DNA of 64,000 nt from Winogradskyella sp. PG-2 (lineage in GTDB: Bacteria; Bacteroidota; Bacteroidia; Flavobacteriales; Flavobacteriaceae), in NCBI RefSeq assembly GCF_000828715.1, contig NZ_AP014583.1:3346001-3410000 (forward strand), read 5' to 3'. Below the pieces are notes generated by a model. That model was not told where the DNA came from. It did not search any database and saw only the letters and a program-made list of their open reading frames with translations. Shown piece by piece: positions 52,947 to 62,319 of this stretch (the stretch's first letter is position 1; each line of letters begins with the position of its first letter). A program made the translations under genes and the position numbers.

Positions 52947-54200
52947 TTAATTATATTTTCTTTTTTGAAACCATATATCTGAAAGGGAAATATTAAAATT
53001 GATAGTGTTAAAGCGTTCTTCTACCAGAATACTATCAGTAGAACCACGATTACCTCTTGAATATGAAAAGTTGAGATATGAACCGCCTTTCCTTCCAAGT
53101 GGTAGCCCTAAACCTATGGATGCACCATAATTATCAATATTAACATCGTCCACTTCCAAATATCCAGAGTTATAATTTATACCAGCTCTAAAATGTATGC
53201 GTTTCCAATATTTTAAACTTCTAGGATTCACAGTGTATTGTGCACCAAAACCAAAAATATGTTGATTAACATAATCACCGATAGTATCAGACTGATCAGT
53301 AGCTGTCCAAAGGTTTGTTGTATAATCTATGGCTAGTTCAAGATTCTCAAGAGTTCTACTAAAGCCAAAACCCAATTTTAAGGGAAGCTGAAAATCGTCA
53401 ATAGATTCGTTCGTAATATCATCTAGAATAGATACAGCTTCATTTGAGTTCTTAATTGTAATTGAGTTTCTGGACCCATCAAGGTTAACAGGGAAATCCA
53501 ATATTAGACCAAAGTTATAGTTGTCTAAAAAGTTATAATTAAGTCCCAAACCAAGTTTATAACCTCGGTAATAGTTTTCTTCAGATATAGTTAATGCACT
53601 ATTTGATGTCAGAATAGACTCCACTTCATCAATACCTCCAAATAGGTATGAGAATTTTGCTCCCAGATTGAGATTATCACTAATTTTTCGAGAATAATCA
53701 AGTCTTATTTCATTAATACCACCAGAGCCTATGACGTTTGTAACAAATTCTTCCGTACTACCTTCAATATTACTTCGTATACCTATTAAAGCATAACCAA
53801 CATCTGTAGCTGGTTTTAAAATTAAACCAATTCCATACTTCCCATTTCCGTTAAATCCTAGTGCAACACTTGAAAAGTTTGAAACAAACCGCCTCTCGTC
53901 ACTATCATTGCTAGATATATTCTGAAGTTCAGAATAGGTGCCAATATCCAAAACAAAACGATTAGCCTCGATTGAAGCAAAAGCAGATGGATTATACTGG
54001 TTAATGTTCGTTAAACTATTTAAAGAGATGCCAGTTTGCCCCATACCACTATTACGGCCAGTATTAGCATTACTATCTACACCAAGACCAAACAATGAAT
54101 ATGGTGAACCTGTTAGGTTATTACCCTGACCATTAACAACATTTACAACTGTAATTAGTAAACAAAAACACGATGTAATACTAAAACTTTTAATCTTCAT
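52947..54200 (-). CDS. Outer-membrane beta-barrel protein (FadL/OmpP1-like architecture)
   Basis: 417 residues from MKIKSFSIT (ATG three codons upstream possible). Signal peptide ending VVNGQ. Residues after cleavage, NNLTGSPYSLFGLGVDSN, NSGMGQTGISL, then repeated barrel strands (YGIGLILKP, DNLNLGAKFSYLFGG, YYRGYKLGLGLNYNF, GASIGLGLPLG) ending INFNISLSDIWFQKRKYN. This family is common next to DUF4270 genes in flavobacteria. It overlaps the DUF4270 stop by about 11 bp, indicating coupling. Substrate unknown. Confidence 0.82.
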   Translation of the reverse strand: MKIKSFSITSCFCLLITVVNVVNGQGNNLTGSPYSLFGLGVDSNANTGRNSGMGQTGISLNSLTNINQYNPSAFASIEANRFVLDIGTYSELQNISSNDSDERRFVSNFSSVALGFNGNGKYGIGLILKPATDVGYALIGIRSNIEGSTEEFVTNVIGSGGINEIRLDYSRKISDNLNLGAKFSYLFGGIDEVESILTSNSALTISEENYYRGYKLGLGLNYNFLDNYNFGLILDFPVNLDGSRNSITIKNSNEAVSILDDITNESIDDFQLPLKLGFGFSRTLENLELAIDYTTNLWTATDQSDTIGDYVNQHIFGFGAQYTVNPRSLKYWKRIHFRAGINYNSGYLEVDDVNIDNYGASIGLGLPLGRKGGSYLNFSYSRGNRGSTDSILVEERFNTINFNISLSDIWFQKRKYN

Positions 54201-55509
54201 AGATAGCATAGGTAATTATAAGTCTTGCTTTAAAGTCTGTATTAAAGCCATCGTTAAGTAATATTTTATTCACCGTACTGTTGTATTCGGGAGGTATAAT
54301 AATTAAGGCATCTTCTGTTTCTGGTAATTCGTTCAATTTTTTATCTACAAAATCAATAACAGGAATAGTATAAATTACATCATTAAACTCTGAGTTAGAA
54401 TCTTCCAAAACACCAAAAACAAAATCAGCACTATTTGCTACTTGTACTGTTAAATCATTATTCTGATCTACTAAGTAAAGTGATAAAACATCACTAATAG
54501 GTTGAATATCTGAATAGCCTGCGTTATTAGGCTTAATCTCTAAAACCGCATCCAGAACGGTTCCGCTAAAACCTAGCTCATTGATTCTTTTTATTGTAGG
54601 AAATTCAATTCTTGTAGCATAGCCTGTACCGCTTTGCACATAACCATAATTATTGGTCTCAGTTGAAGAGATAATAGATTCTTGGTTATCAATTTGATTT
54701 AAAGCTGAACCACTAACATCACTTGTTATATTATTAAAATAAGATAACCCAAAATTAGAGATAGATAAATCAAAGTGTTGTTCTTCACCTTCTAACTCTT
54801 CAGGTATTCTATAAAAAAAACGAAGATAAGTACTTGTACCAACAGGGCTGTAACCTATTATAGAACCAATATCTGTTGAAGATGGCTGTAAGGTTATACC
54901 TCTTAATTGTTGAAATAAAGATTCGTCGTCGGTTATTTCGTTATTTTTTATACTTTCAAATAGAACAGTACCAAAACTTTCAAAGGGTAGTGACATGTAG
55001 AGTGAATCCCTATTTGGTTCGGGATAGAATTCAAGTGATGCGAGCGGATCAGATTCGTAACTCAGTTCTGAAGTATTGTAGAAACTTGTTTCATCAGTTT
55101 CAAATTCCTGCGATATTTTGTGAACATTTATTGTGGCAAGAGCTGTTGTATCATTATAAAAGTACCCTTCGTAATCTAAAACCAAACCGACACTGTCTAA
55201 TACAGCATCATCATCTATGAAATAAGTTGATGCATTTAATTGTAGATAACTAGATGCCGTTACCGTTCCTAAAAATTCATCTTCATAAGTTCCAACCAAT
55301 AAACGCTCAAGATTAGATGTAGGAATAGAATCGAACTTCATAGTGGATAATTCTACTTTGAATGTGTCAATAGATAAGACTCTAATATTAGTTTCTGTAA
55401 AATCTTGACCTACTGTTAAGCTTGGTATTTCATCTTCTGTTGAAGAGCAAGCGACAGCCAGAAACCCAAGAAGAAGTACAAAAGAACAATAGACTTTATA
55501 ATGTTGCAT
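54190..55509 (-). CDS. DUF4270 family lipoprotein
   Basis: 439 residues. Lipobox LAVACSSTED (Cys about residue 21). DUF4270 features: TNIRVLSIDTFKVELSTMKFDS, LLVGTYEDEFLGTVTASSYLQL, later SGTGYATRIEFPTIKRI, AVLEIKPNN, ending ARLIITYAIYED. It is likely outer-membrane anchored. The family has no biochemical assignment but is regularly paired with a barrel protein and kelch genes, as here. First gene of the three-gene minus-strand set, divergent from the barrel/kelch set at 55719. Confidence 0.9.
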   Translation of the reverse strand: MQHYKVYCSFVLLLGFLAVACSSTEDEIPSLTVGQDFTETNIRVLSIDTFKVELSTMKFDSIPTSNLERLLVGTYEDEFLGTVTASSYLQLNASTYFIDDDAVLDSVGLVLDYEGYFYNDTTALATINVHKISQEFETDETSFYNTSELSYESDPLASLEFYPEPNRDSLYMSLPFESFGTVLFESIKNNEITDDESLFQQLRGITLQPSSTDIGSIIGYSPVGTSTYLRFFYRIPEELEGEEQHFDLSISNFGLSYFNNITSDVSGSALNQIDNQESIISSTETNNYGYVQSGTGYATRIEFPTIKRINELGFSGTVLDAVLEIKPNNAGYSDIQPISDVLSLYLVDQNNDLTVQVANSADFVFGVLEDSNSEFNDVIYTIPVIDFVDKKLNELPETEDALIIIPPEYNSTVNKILLNDGFNTDFKARLIITYAIYED

Positions 55510-55718
55510 AGTTTAAATTTTATACAAATCAAAAGGACTATATCTGGTTTTGAAAGTATATTATACTAACTCTGAAAATGTATCTACCAAACCGTTGATG
55601 CTATCGATAAAATATTCTACACCTATTCGTAGATACAATTCTTGGGTTTATCTATGAAAAAATGATGCTTATATAATTTATTTAGTACGTGTTTCAATTC
55701 GTAGTATGTTCGTCCTCG

Positions 55719-56633
55719 ATGAGAAAAATTGTTATAGTACTTAGTTTAATTTTTGGTGGGAAATCTATTTATGGTCAAATAGGTAGAATTGGGCGAGATG
55801 GCGTTGAATTGGCTCGTTTCGATTACACTATAATACCCAGTATCGGTGATATTGAATTAAAGAGAACTTCGATAGCATTTAACTTTGGAGCTAAAGTAAA
55901 AAAAGGGCTCTTAGGATTTGGATCTGGTTATGATAATAGTACACTCTATTTTAAAAGTGCTGATGCGCATAATCTTCACAATAATTTTACAAATCTTCAT
56001 ACGGTTAGGATGAAGATTGTGTATAGAAAACCATTAAAAAATAATTGGGCTTTTAATACGGTGTTTGCACCAATGCTATCATCAAATTTTGCTGGTAGCA
56101 TAACAACTGAAGACTTTGCTTTTAACTCATTTACAAGTTTTTCTAAAAGATGGTTTAAAAATGAACTGAAATCGTCATTAAATATAGGCTTGGGTTTTGG
56201 AACCTTATTTGGAAGTCCGAGATTATTTCCATTAGCATCATATTACTCAGAAATTAATGAAAAATTAAGTTTTAGTATTGGTTTACCACGCACAGAGGTT
56301 ACGTATAAACTTAACGACTTTAATAGTATTAATTTGAATGTAAAACCAGAAGGGTTATATGCAAATAACTCATCAGACCTTGTATTAGAAGATGGAAAAA
56401 TCTATGAAAACAGTAAGGTAGTATACAATGCGTTAAAGCTGTCTTTGGGCTATAATATGAAATTTGAAAAAAACTGGATAGCTAGTTTTAATCTCGGCTA
56501 TATACCAGTAAGCTCGGTGACAATTTTAGATAATAATGATAATGACATTAATGATTTTAACACAGATGATTCTGTATTTGTTAATGTTGGTGTAAGTTTT
56601 AATATTAATAAAAAAGTAAAAAAAGATGAATAA
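55719..56633 (+). CDS. Outer-membrane beta-barrel protein (tentatively DUF6268)
   Basis: 304 residues from MRKIVIVLSLIFGG (ATG at 55719; a GTG ten codons upstream would spoil the signal peptide). Signal ends SIYGQ. Alternating strands (ARFDYTIIPSIGDIELKRTS, FNFGAKVKKGLLGFGSGYD, SSLNIGLGFGTLFGS, GYNMKFEKNWIASFNLGYIP) end in FVNVGVSFNINKK. It overlaps the kelch gene by 8 bp. The DUF6268 name is by general resemblance only. Confidence 0.75.
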   Translation: MRKIVIVLSLIFGGKSIYGQIGRIGRDGVELARFDYTIIPSIGDIELKRTSIAFNFGAKVKKGLLGFGSGYDNSTLYFKSADAHNLHNNFTNLHTVRMKIVYRKPLKNNWAFNTVFAPMLSSNFAGSITTEDFAFNSFTSFSKRWFKNELKSSLNIGLGFGTLFGSPRLFPLASYYSEINEKLSFSIGLPRTEVTYKLNDFNSINLNVKPEGLYANNSSDLVLEDGKIYENSKVVYNALKLSLGYNMKFEKNWIASFNLGYIPVSSVTILDNNDNDINDFNTDDSVFVNVGVSFNINKKVKKDE

Positions 56634-57630
56634 CAAAAATGTATTTAAAGTGTTTGCACTGGCATTTGTGCTTGTGCTATGTTATAGTTGTGAAGATGAC
56701 GATGATAACGACGATGATTTAATTGGTAATTGGGCAGAAAGATCAACCTTTAATGAAGAGCCTAGAAGTAGCTCTGTAGCTTTTACAGTTGGTAATAAAG
56801 GATATATGGGTACAGGCTATGATGGCGATGATTATTTAAGTGACTTTTGGGCGTATGACATGGATAGTAATTCTTGGCAACAGTTAGCTGAATTTCCTGG
56901 TGTACCACGAAGCTCAGCGGTATCGTTTACAATAAATAACAATGGGTATGTAGGTACTGGATTTAACGGAGATTCTAATGATGAGCTTTCAGATTTTTAT
57001 AAGTATGATATCTCATCTAATAGTTGGACTCAAATTGCCGATTTTGCAGGTACGCCTAGATATGGAGCTGTCGGTTTTGAGTCTGACGTTAACGGATATG
57101 TAGGTACAGGCTATGATGGAAATGGCGATAAAAAAGATTTTTGGAGATACAGCCCTACAACTGATACTTGGGAGGAAGTCTTTGGTTTCGGAGGGGCAAA
57201 AAGAAGAGATGGAACTACATTTAAAATTGGTACAGATGTATATCTCGTAACTGGTGTAAGTAACGGTTTATATGAAGAAGATTTTTGGGTGTTTGATACT
57301 TTGACAGAAACTTGGGAAGATTTGGAAGATATTGACGAAGATGATGATTACGCTATCATTAGAGCTAACGCAGTTGGATTTACATTGAATGGCCTTGGTT
57401 ATATAGCTTGTGGCGAGATTGGCGGTATATATAATACGGTTTGGGAATATAATCCTAACACTGAAAATTGGGTGGAAAGAACAGAGTTCGAGAGATTGTC
57501 TAGAAGAGACGCAATAGCATTTAGTAATAATGAACGTGCTTTTGTTGCTCTAGGAAGAAGCGGAGGTCTCTATTTGGATGATAATATGGAATTCTTTCCA
57601 ACTCAAGAACAGAACGATGACGATAATTAA
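56626..57630 (+). CDS. Kelch-repeat lipoprotein
   Basis: 334 residues. Lipobox LVLCYSCEDD followed by an acidic Asp-rich linker. Six kelch-like blades of about 50 residues (RSSSVAFTVGNKGYMGTGYD ... FWAYDMDSNSWQQLAEF; RSSAVSFTINNNGYVGTGF ... DFYKYDISSNSWTQIADF; and so on) form a beta-propeller. The C-terminus is acidic. It overlaps the barrel gene upstream and has a terminator downstream. It is likely surface-exposed, binding protein or glycan. Confidence 0.9.
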   Translation: MNNKNVFKVFALAFVLVLCYSCEDDDDNDDDLIGNWAERSTFNEEPRSSSVAFTVGNKGYMGTGYDGDDYLSDFWAYDMDSNSWQQLAEFPGVPRSSAVSFTINNNGYVGTGFNGDSNDELSDFYKYDISSNSWTQIADFAGTPRYGAVGFESDVNGYVGTGYDGNGDKKDFWRYSPTTDTWEEVFGFGGAKRRDGTTFKIGTDVYLVTGVSNGLYEEDFWVFDTLTETWEDLEDIDEDDDYAIIRANAVGFTLNGLGYIACGEIGGIYNTVWEYNPNTENWVERTEFERLSRRDAIAFSNNERAFVALGRSGGLYLDDNMEFFPTQEQNDDDN

Positions 57631-57692
57631 GTTGGTTGTAATTATTTTGGCTGTGATAGTTTAAAATTGATTTGATTGATAGCCAAATGATG

Positions 57693-57739
57693 AAGTCAGG
57701 TGACGTTACAATGTTTTAAACAGATCCTGACTTTTTTTA
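57693..57739 (+). terminator. Rho-independent terminator after the kelch gene
   Basis: AAGTCAGG (57693-57700) pairs with CCTGACTT (57726-57733), followed by T7. The loop of about 25 nt is long, but the stem and T run are clean. It lies between the kelch gene and the DUF4907 gene. Confidence 0.7.
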
Positions 57740-57759
57740 AATTGTTTAAATTATTAATA

Positions 57760-58110
57760 ATGAAAGTAATTATTAAGTATGTTTCTATTTTTATAATTAT
57801 AGGCATTTCTGTGCTTTTAGTATCTTACCAAATCTTAAAAGAGGAAAATAAAGAAGGCAATCTAAGTAGTCAATATACCTTAAAAGTCATTAATAAAGAT
57901 GCGCATTGGATATATGAAATATCTCAAAATAATAGCGTTTTAATTAGACAAGAGTATATTCCAGTAGTGCTTGGAAAGCAAAAATTTAGAACCAAAAAAG
58001 ATGCTGAGACTATCGGTTCCATAGTTTTAAAGCGGTTAATCAATAACAAAGCACCAAGAGTGAGTAAAGAAGATATAATAATAAGCAAAATACAAATTGA
58101 CAGAATCTAA
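57760..58110 (+). CDS. DUF4907 family membrane-anchored protein
   Basis: 116 residues from MKVIIKYVSIFIIIGISVL (ATG 57760, just after the terminator; the frame is open upstream but that part overlaps the hairpin). One N-terminal membrane helix, then the DUF4907 domain: SQYTLKVINKDAHWIYEI, IRQEYIPVVLGKQKFRTKKDAE, IVLKRLINNKAPRVSKEDI. Family function unknown; regularly found with kelch lipoproteins in flavobacteria. Periplasm-facing by topology. Confidence 0.85.
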   Translation: MKVIIKYVSIFIIIGISVLLVSYQILKEENKEGNLSSQYTLKVINKDAHWIYEISQNNSVLIRQEYIPVVLGKQKFRTKKDAETIGSIVLKRLINNKAPRVSKEDIIISKIQIDRI

Positions 58111-58287
58111 ATATTTTGAATGACTCTCAAAAAAAGTTACAAATCAATATATAAAGAAATTGAGATAGATGTTTTTTTTGGTTCTGTTTTTATTTCCATT
58201 AACAAACACCATTATAGAACTAAAAGAATAATATTGTAAATTACGAAATTCACTTTTTTTAGATTTAAAAGACAATTATTATCAAAT

Positions 58288-59295
58288 TTGGAAAAAATTA
58301 TAAAAAATAGAAGACAGTTTTCGATTCACATATTTATATGGGCAATACTTTATTCAGTTATCCTGTTTTTGTTGTATTCAGAAGGTAAAGAAATTACGCT
58401 TAAAATTTGTTTAAGAATTGCGTTTGGAGCTGTGGTTTTCTACACGAACTATAGTTTATTAGTGCCGCATTTATTACTTAAGAAGAAGAAAATACCTTAT
58501 CTATTAACTGTTGTCGTTCTTTTAATGATAGCCTATTTGGTCATTTCAAATGTATTCGTTTTTGATTTATATGATAGTCGAAATCTGTTAGATAAACGGC
58601 CTTCAAAATTTATAATAATTATATTTTTCAATGCAGTGATAATTATTATAGGAACAATAATTAGAGTATACGAACAATGGATAGAAAACGATAGAATTAA
58701 AACGAAAATTGAGGTTCAAAAAAATAAAACAGAATTAGAATCCCTTAAAAATCAACTAAACCCTCATTTTTTATTTAACTCTTTAAATAGTATTTATTCT
58801 TTAACCGTTAAAAAATCTAATGATGCACCAGAAGCCGTTATTATGCTTTCTGAATTAATGCGATATATGTTATATAAAGCTAATGACAATAAAGTCTTAC
58901 TTAAAGACGAATTGCAATACATTGAGAATTATATTAAACTTCAACGTATAAGAATAGCAAAAAACGAAAATGTAAAAATGAATATAAGAGGTGCAATTAC
59001 TACTCAAAAAATTAGTCCTTTACTATTTATATCCTATATCGAAAACGCTTTTAAATATGGAACAGATTTTAAAGGTAATACAGAGGTCGAAATAGATATT
59101 GGTGTAAAGGAGGATGAATTACAATTTAAGTGTATTAACATCATAGGAAGTGTAGCCAAAGACCAAGAGAATTCTGGTATAGGAATGCAAAATACCAAAA
59201 ACCGTTTGGAGTTATTGTATCCTGGTAAGCATTGGTTAACCACAGTGGAAAAAGACAATAAATTTATAGTTGATTTAAAATTAAAATTAGACTAA
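58288..59295 (+). CDS. LytS-type sensor histidine kinase
   Basis: 335 residues starting with TTG at 58288. Four transmembrane helices (about 12-27, 38-52, 65-85, 105-125), a coiled coil, then the His_kinase domain: LKNQLNPHFLFNSLNSIYSL (phospho-acceptor His about residue 161) and ATPase motifs (SYIENAFKYG, SGIGMQNTKNRLELLYPG). No extracytoplasmic sensor domain, so sensing is by the membrane region. It is 1 bp from the LytTR regulator gene. Confidence 0.92.
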   Translation: MEKIIKNRRQFSIHIFIWAILYSVILFLLYSEGKEITLKICLRIAFGAVVFYTNYSLLVPHLLLKKKKIPYLLTVVVLLMIAYLVISNVFVFDLYDSRNLLDKRPSKFIIIIFFNAVIIIIGTIIRVYEQWIENDRIKTKIEVQKNKTELESLKNQLNPHFLFNSLNSIYSLTVKKSNDAPEAVIMLSELMRYMLYKANDNKVLLKDELQYIENYIKLQRIRIAKNENVKMNIRGAITTQKISPLLFISYIENAFKYGTDFKGNTEVEIDIGVKEDELQFKCINIIGSVAKDQENSGIGMQNTKNRLELLYPGKHWLTTVEKDNKFIVDLKLKLD

Positions 59296-59296
59296 A

Positions 59297-60010
59297 ATGA
59301 GGTGTGTAATTATAGATGATGAGCCATTGGCAGTTGATGTTATTGAAACTTATGTTAATCAAATAGGAGGGATGGAAATTGTTGCCAAATGTAACAATCC
59401 ATTAGATGCAATAACAATATTGAATAAGCATCAAATAGATTTAGTGTTTTTAGATATAGAAATGCCTAATTTAACAGGATTAGATTTGGTGAAAACAATT
59501 GAGAATATTCCGCAATTTATCTTTACAACGGCTTATCCACAGCACGCTTTAGAAGGCTTTGAATTAAATGCAACCGATTATTTGGTAAAACCTATTCCGT
59601 TTCAACGCTTTTTAAAAGCAGTTTCTCGAGCCAAAGAAAAGTATGCGTTAGAACAGTCTATTGTGCCACAAGCAAAAACTTCTTCTGAAAAAAATAATAT
59701 TGACTTTATTTTCGTAAAATCAGAATATGAAAACATTAAGGTTAATGTACAAGATATAGAATATATTGAGGGGTTAAAAGATTATATTAAAATTCATCTT
59801 AAAGATCAAGCAAAATCTTTGTTAACACTATCGAGTTTTAAAGCAATTTTAGAAAAACTACCTTCAAATTTTATTCGAACACACCGTTCTTATATTATTA
59901 ATATTGATTGCATTAGGGCTTTGCAAAAAACTAAAGTTGTTATTAATGATATTCGTATTCCTATTGGAGAAACCTACAAAGAAGTCGTTCTAAAAAGACT
60001 TGGAGTGTAA
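59297..60010 (+). CDS. LytTR-type response regulator
   Basis: 237 residues. Receiver domain (about 1-118): CVIIDDEPLAVDVIE, LVFLDIEMPNLTG (phospho-acceptor Asp about residue 54), FTTAYPQHALEGFELNATDYLVKP. LytTR DNA-binding domain (about 135-235): FIFVKSEYENIKVNVQDIEYIE, LPSNFIRTHRSYIIN, IPIGETYK. Co-transcribed with the LytS-like kinase (1-bp gap). Probable targets are nearby envelope operons, by position only. Confidence 0.94.
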   Translation: MRCVIIDDEPLAVDVIETYVNQIGGMEIVAKCNNPLDAITILNKHQIDLVFLDIEMPNLTGLDLVKTIENIPQFIFTTAYPQHALEGFELNATDYLVKPIPFQRFLKAVSRAKEKYALEQSIVPQAKTSSEKNNIDFIFVKSEYENIKVNVQDIEYIEGLKDYIKIHLKDQAKSLLTLSSFKAILEKLPSNFIRTHRSYIINIDCIRALQKTKVVINDIRIPIGETYKEVVLKRLGV

Positions 60011-60024
60011 ATCTCTTTTAAACT

Positions 60025-60074
60025 TTAAAAAAAGTATCGATACATATTCCTTGTTTGTCGATACTTTTTTTTTG
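60025..60074 (+). terminator. Rho-independent terminator after the LytTR gene
   Basis: Stem AAAGTATCGA (60031-60040) / TCGATACTTT (60058-60067) with flanking A and T runs extending the pairing, then nine T in all. Loop 17 nt. Closes the DUF4907/LytS/LytTR run. Confidence 0.85.
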
Positions 60075-60281
60075 TAGGTATATCTTTTTTTTATCTGTTT
60101 TAAATTGCTCATACTTTTGATTTGAAATATTAACAGTTCTCTAAATTCAAAAATATGGACAGAAAAGTTTTAGCATTATTTTTTATTCTATTTCTGTACA
60201 ATCACGTGTTGTAGTATTATTGTTATGAGGGGAGAACAGAGTTATAAAGGGAGTTGTAAGCAATTAAAAAAGACAAAAAAT

Positions 60282-61334
60282 ATGAGAAGAAAAATCTTAA
60301 TTTCATTAATAACAGTTTTAACTTTTGTTTTAAATGCCAAAGCACAAGATACTCTTGTGTCGGCTTTTTTTGGACTTGATAATGCACTACCAGGTCTATT
60401 GTGTAATCAACCAGGAAGCCTGCTAGATGGTATGCCTGTGAATTTTATATTTCCTATAGATGCGTCCACCTTATCAGAATCTGATTTTGAAGTTGTAGAT
60501 AGCCTTGGAAATATACTTACCCCTATTTGTGTTTCTTTGGCCCCAGCTAACGAAAACGGAGAAAATCGAACTGTGCTTCTGTTTGGTGAATTTGGTACCG
60601 CTGTTACCAACCCACCTGTTGAAGTAAGAGTTGTAGGGGATTTATTTACAACTGATACTTTAACCGGAGAGTCCGCTTGTTCAGAAATCATAAACCTAAA
60701 CGGAATCACTACCACGAATGTAATTCCGCTTGCTGATGGACCAAGTTTATTCTTTGCCCAAAGAATTGATGGCAATCTGAATGAATGTAATTCAGGAACA
60801 CAAACGATTCAAGTTGCTTGGAATGGTGGCGTTACACCTTATATAAGTGGTGATACCGAATCTGACTTATTTCAGTACTATGTTGGCTATTCTGACAGTT
60901 CTGGAGATCTAATACCGCATGTACCTATTTCGATAGCAGATATAAATGACAACGACAACTTTCACCAACTTTGTTTTTCTACAAGTGATGAAATTGTTAA
61001 AATTTCAATGATGGCTAACACCGTCGAAGACCCAAACCAAGACCCAAATTTATACAGCGAAATTGATGTTAGTTCCTGCACTACTTTGACAATTATTGAA
61101 GAGAACATTTTCGAAAAATGGTATAAAATTTACCCGAATCCGTTTTCAGATGAAATTTCTGTTGAGAATCTGCTTGGTGACGAATACTTCATCATTTATG
61201 ACTTTTTAGGGCGAAATATTATGGAAGGAAAATGTTCAGGAACTATAAAAATACCTGAAACAAACTCTGGGATATACTATTTGACCATCCTAAACAATAC
61301 CAATCAAACAACCTTCAAGTTAATTAAAAGATAA
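60282..61334 (+). CDS. Secreted protein with T9SS type A sorting domain
   Basis: 350 residues from MRRKILISLITVL (ATG 60282; an in-frame upstream ATG lacks a signal peptide pattern). Signal ends LNAKAQ. Mature part has beta-rich cysteine-containing domains (PGLLCNQPGSLLDG, then INGITTT-like repeats). The last ~75 residues are a type A sorting domain: WYKIYPNPFSDEISVEN, YFIIYDFLGRNIMEG, SGIYYLTILN, TFKLIKR. It is exported by the type IX system. The N-terminal part shares the look of calcium-binding-like 'Ig-like' folds, but no function is assignable. Own terminator not seen. Confidence 0.88.
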   Translation: MRRKILISLITVLTFVLNAKAQDTLVSAFFGLDNALPGLLCNQPGSLLDGMPVNFIFPIDASTLSESDFEVVDSLGNILTPICVSLAPANENGENRTVLLFGEFGTAVTNPPVEVRVVGDLFTTDTLTGESACSEIINLNGITTTNVIPLADGPSLFFAQRIDGNLNECNSGTQTIQVAWNGGVTPYISGDTESDLFQYYVGYSDSSGDLIPHVPISIADINDNDNFHQLCFSTSDEIVKISMMANTVEDPNQDPNLYSEIDVSSCTTLTIIEENIFEKWYKIYPNPFSDEISVENLLGDEYFIIYDFLGRNIMEGKCSGTIKIPETNSGIYYLTILNNTNQTTFKLIKR

Positions 61335-61378
61335 TTGCTTGCAACAATGTATATACTGTAAATAATTTAATCAATAAA

Positions 61379-62227
61379 ATGAAGAAAATAATTCTAATAA
61401 TAGGTATAGCATTTTTATCAAGTTCATGTAGTAAGAAATTATATAATGTTGAAAAGGTCGAAGTTATACCTTTAATTGATGGAGATCAGACAGAATGGCC
61501 AGCCAATACAATTCGGTCCAACAATAATATAAATTATGCAATACAACAGGATGAAGATAATTTATATTTAATGGTGAGTTCATTTGATGAGCAGGTTATG
61601 AAAAAAATTATGCTTTTAGGTATGACCTATTGGATTAATACAGACGGAAAGCATAGTAAAGACCAAGGTATTTCTTTCCCGGAAGGGATTATAAATTCAG
61701 ACGCAATAAAACAAAAATTCGCAAGCCTCAAAAGTAACGGTGGTGGTTTTAGAGGAAGAGGAGGTATGGGCTCAATGCCCAATATTGATAAAAATATATT
61801 GCCAGATCAGTCTAAGTTATTAGAGAATTTTAAAGGTCAATCGGAGAATATCGGCCTAATAAATTTTAGTAGTTATGACGATGGGCAAATAATAAATTTC
61901 AATCGTAATACTTTAGATTTTAAGAGTTTGGGTATTGTGTTTGATACAAAATTGATACCTGGCCAATCATTTACATTTGAGATTGCAATTCCTAAAAGGC
62001 TTCTCAAAAAAAGTACAAAGGTTAAAAAAGATACTTGGGGAATAGGTATAGCAACTAATGATCCAAATTTAGAGCTCAACCTACCTGACAGTTCTAGATT
62101 GGATAAGATGCCTGCAAGATTTAAAAATAAATTAGGTGTAAGTGGTAAACTTGAAAAAATTAATGAATTAAAAGCTTTATTAAAACCTATTCAATTCTGG
62201 GTAGATGTTTCTGCATTAAAAAAATAA
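61379..62227 (+). CDS. CBM9-like lipoprotein upstream of the GLPGLI gene
   Basis: 282 residues. Lipobox SSSCSKK (Cys about residue 17). VIPLIDGDQTEWPANTI and NINYAIQQDEDNLYLMVSS resemble the start of CBM9-like sugar-binding or DOMON-like domains. A Gly/Arg segment (GGGFRGRGGMGS) lies near residue 125. The rest is beta-rich with TFEIAIPKRLL. It is 93 bp before the GLPGLI gene, co-directional. Ligand unknown. Confidence 0.75.
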   Translation: MKKIILIIGIAFLSSSCSKKLYNVEKVEVIPLIDGDQTEWPANTIRSNNNINYAIQQDEDNLYLMVSSFDEQVMKKIMLLGMTYWINTDGKHSKDQGISFPEGIINSDAIKQKFASLKSNGGGFRGRGGMGSMPNIDKNILPDQSKLLENFKGQSENIGLINFSSYDDGQIINFNRNTLDFKSLGIVFDTKLIPGQSFTFEIAIPKRLLKKSTKVKKDTWGIGIATNDPNLELNLPDSSRLDKMPARFKNKLGVSGKLEKINELKALLKPIQFWVDVSALKK

Positions 62228-62319
62228 ACGAATTACCATCTTCTGTTAAAAATATATCTGGTATTCATTTGGAATCCCATTGAATTAAAGTAATATTTTA
62301 TTAATTAAAATTATTAAAA

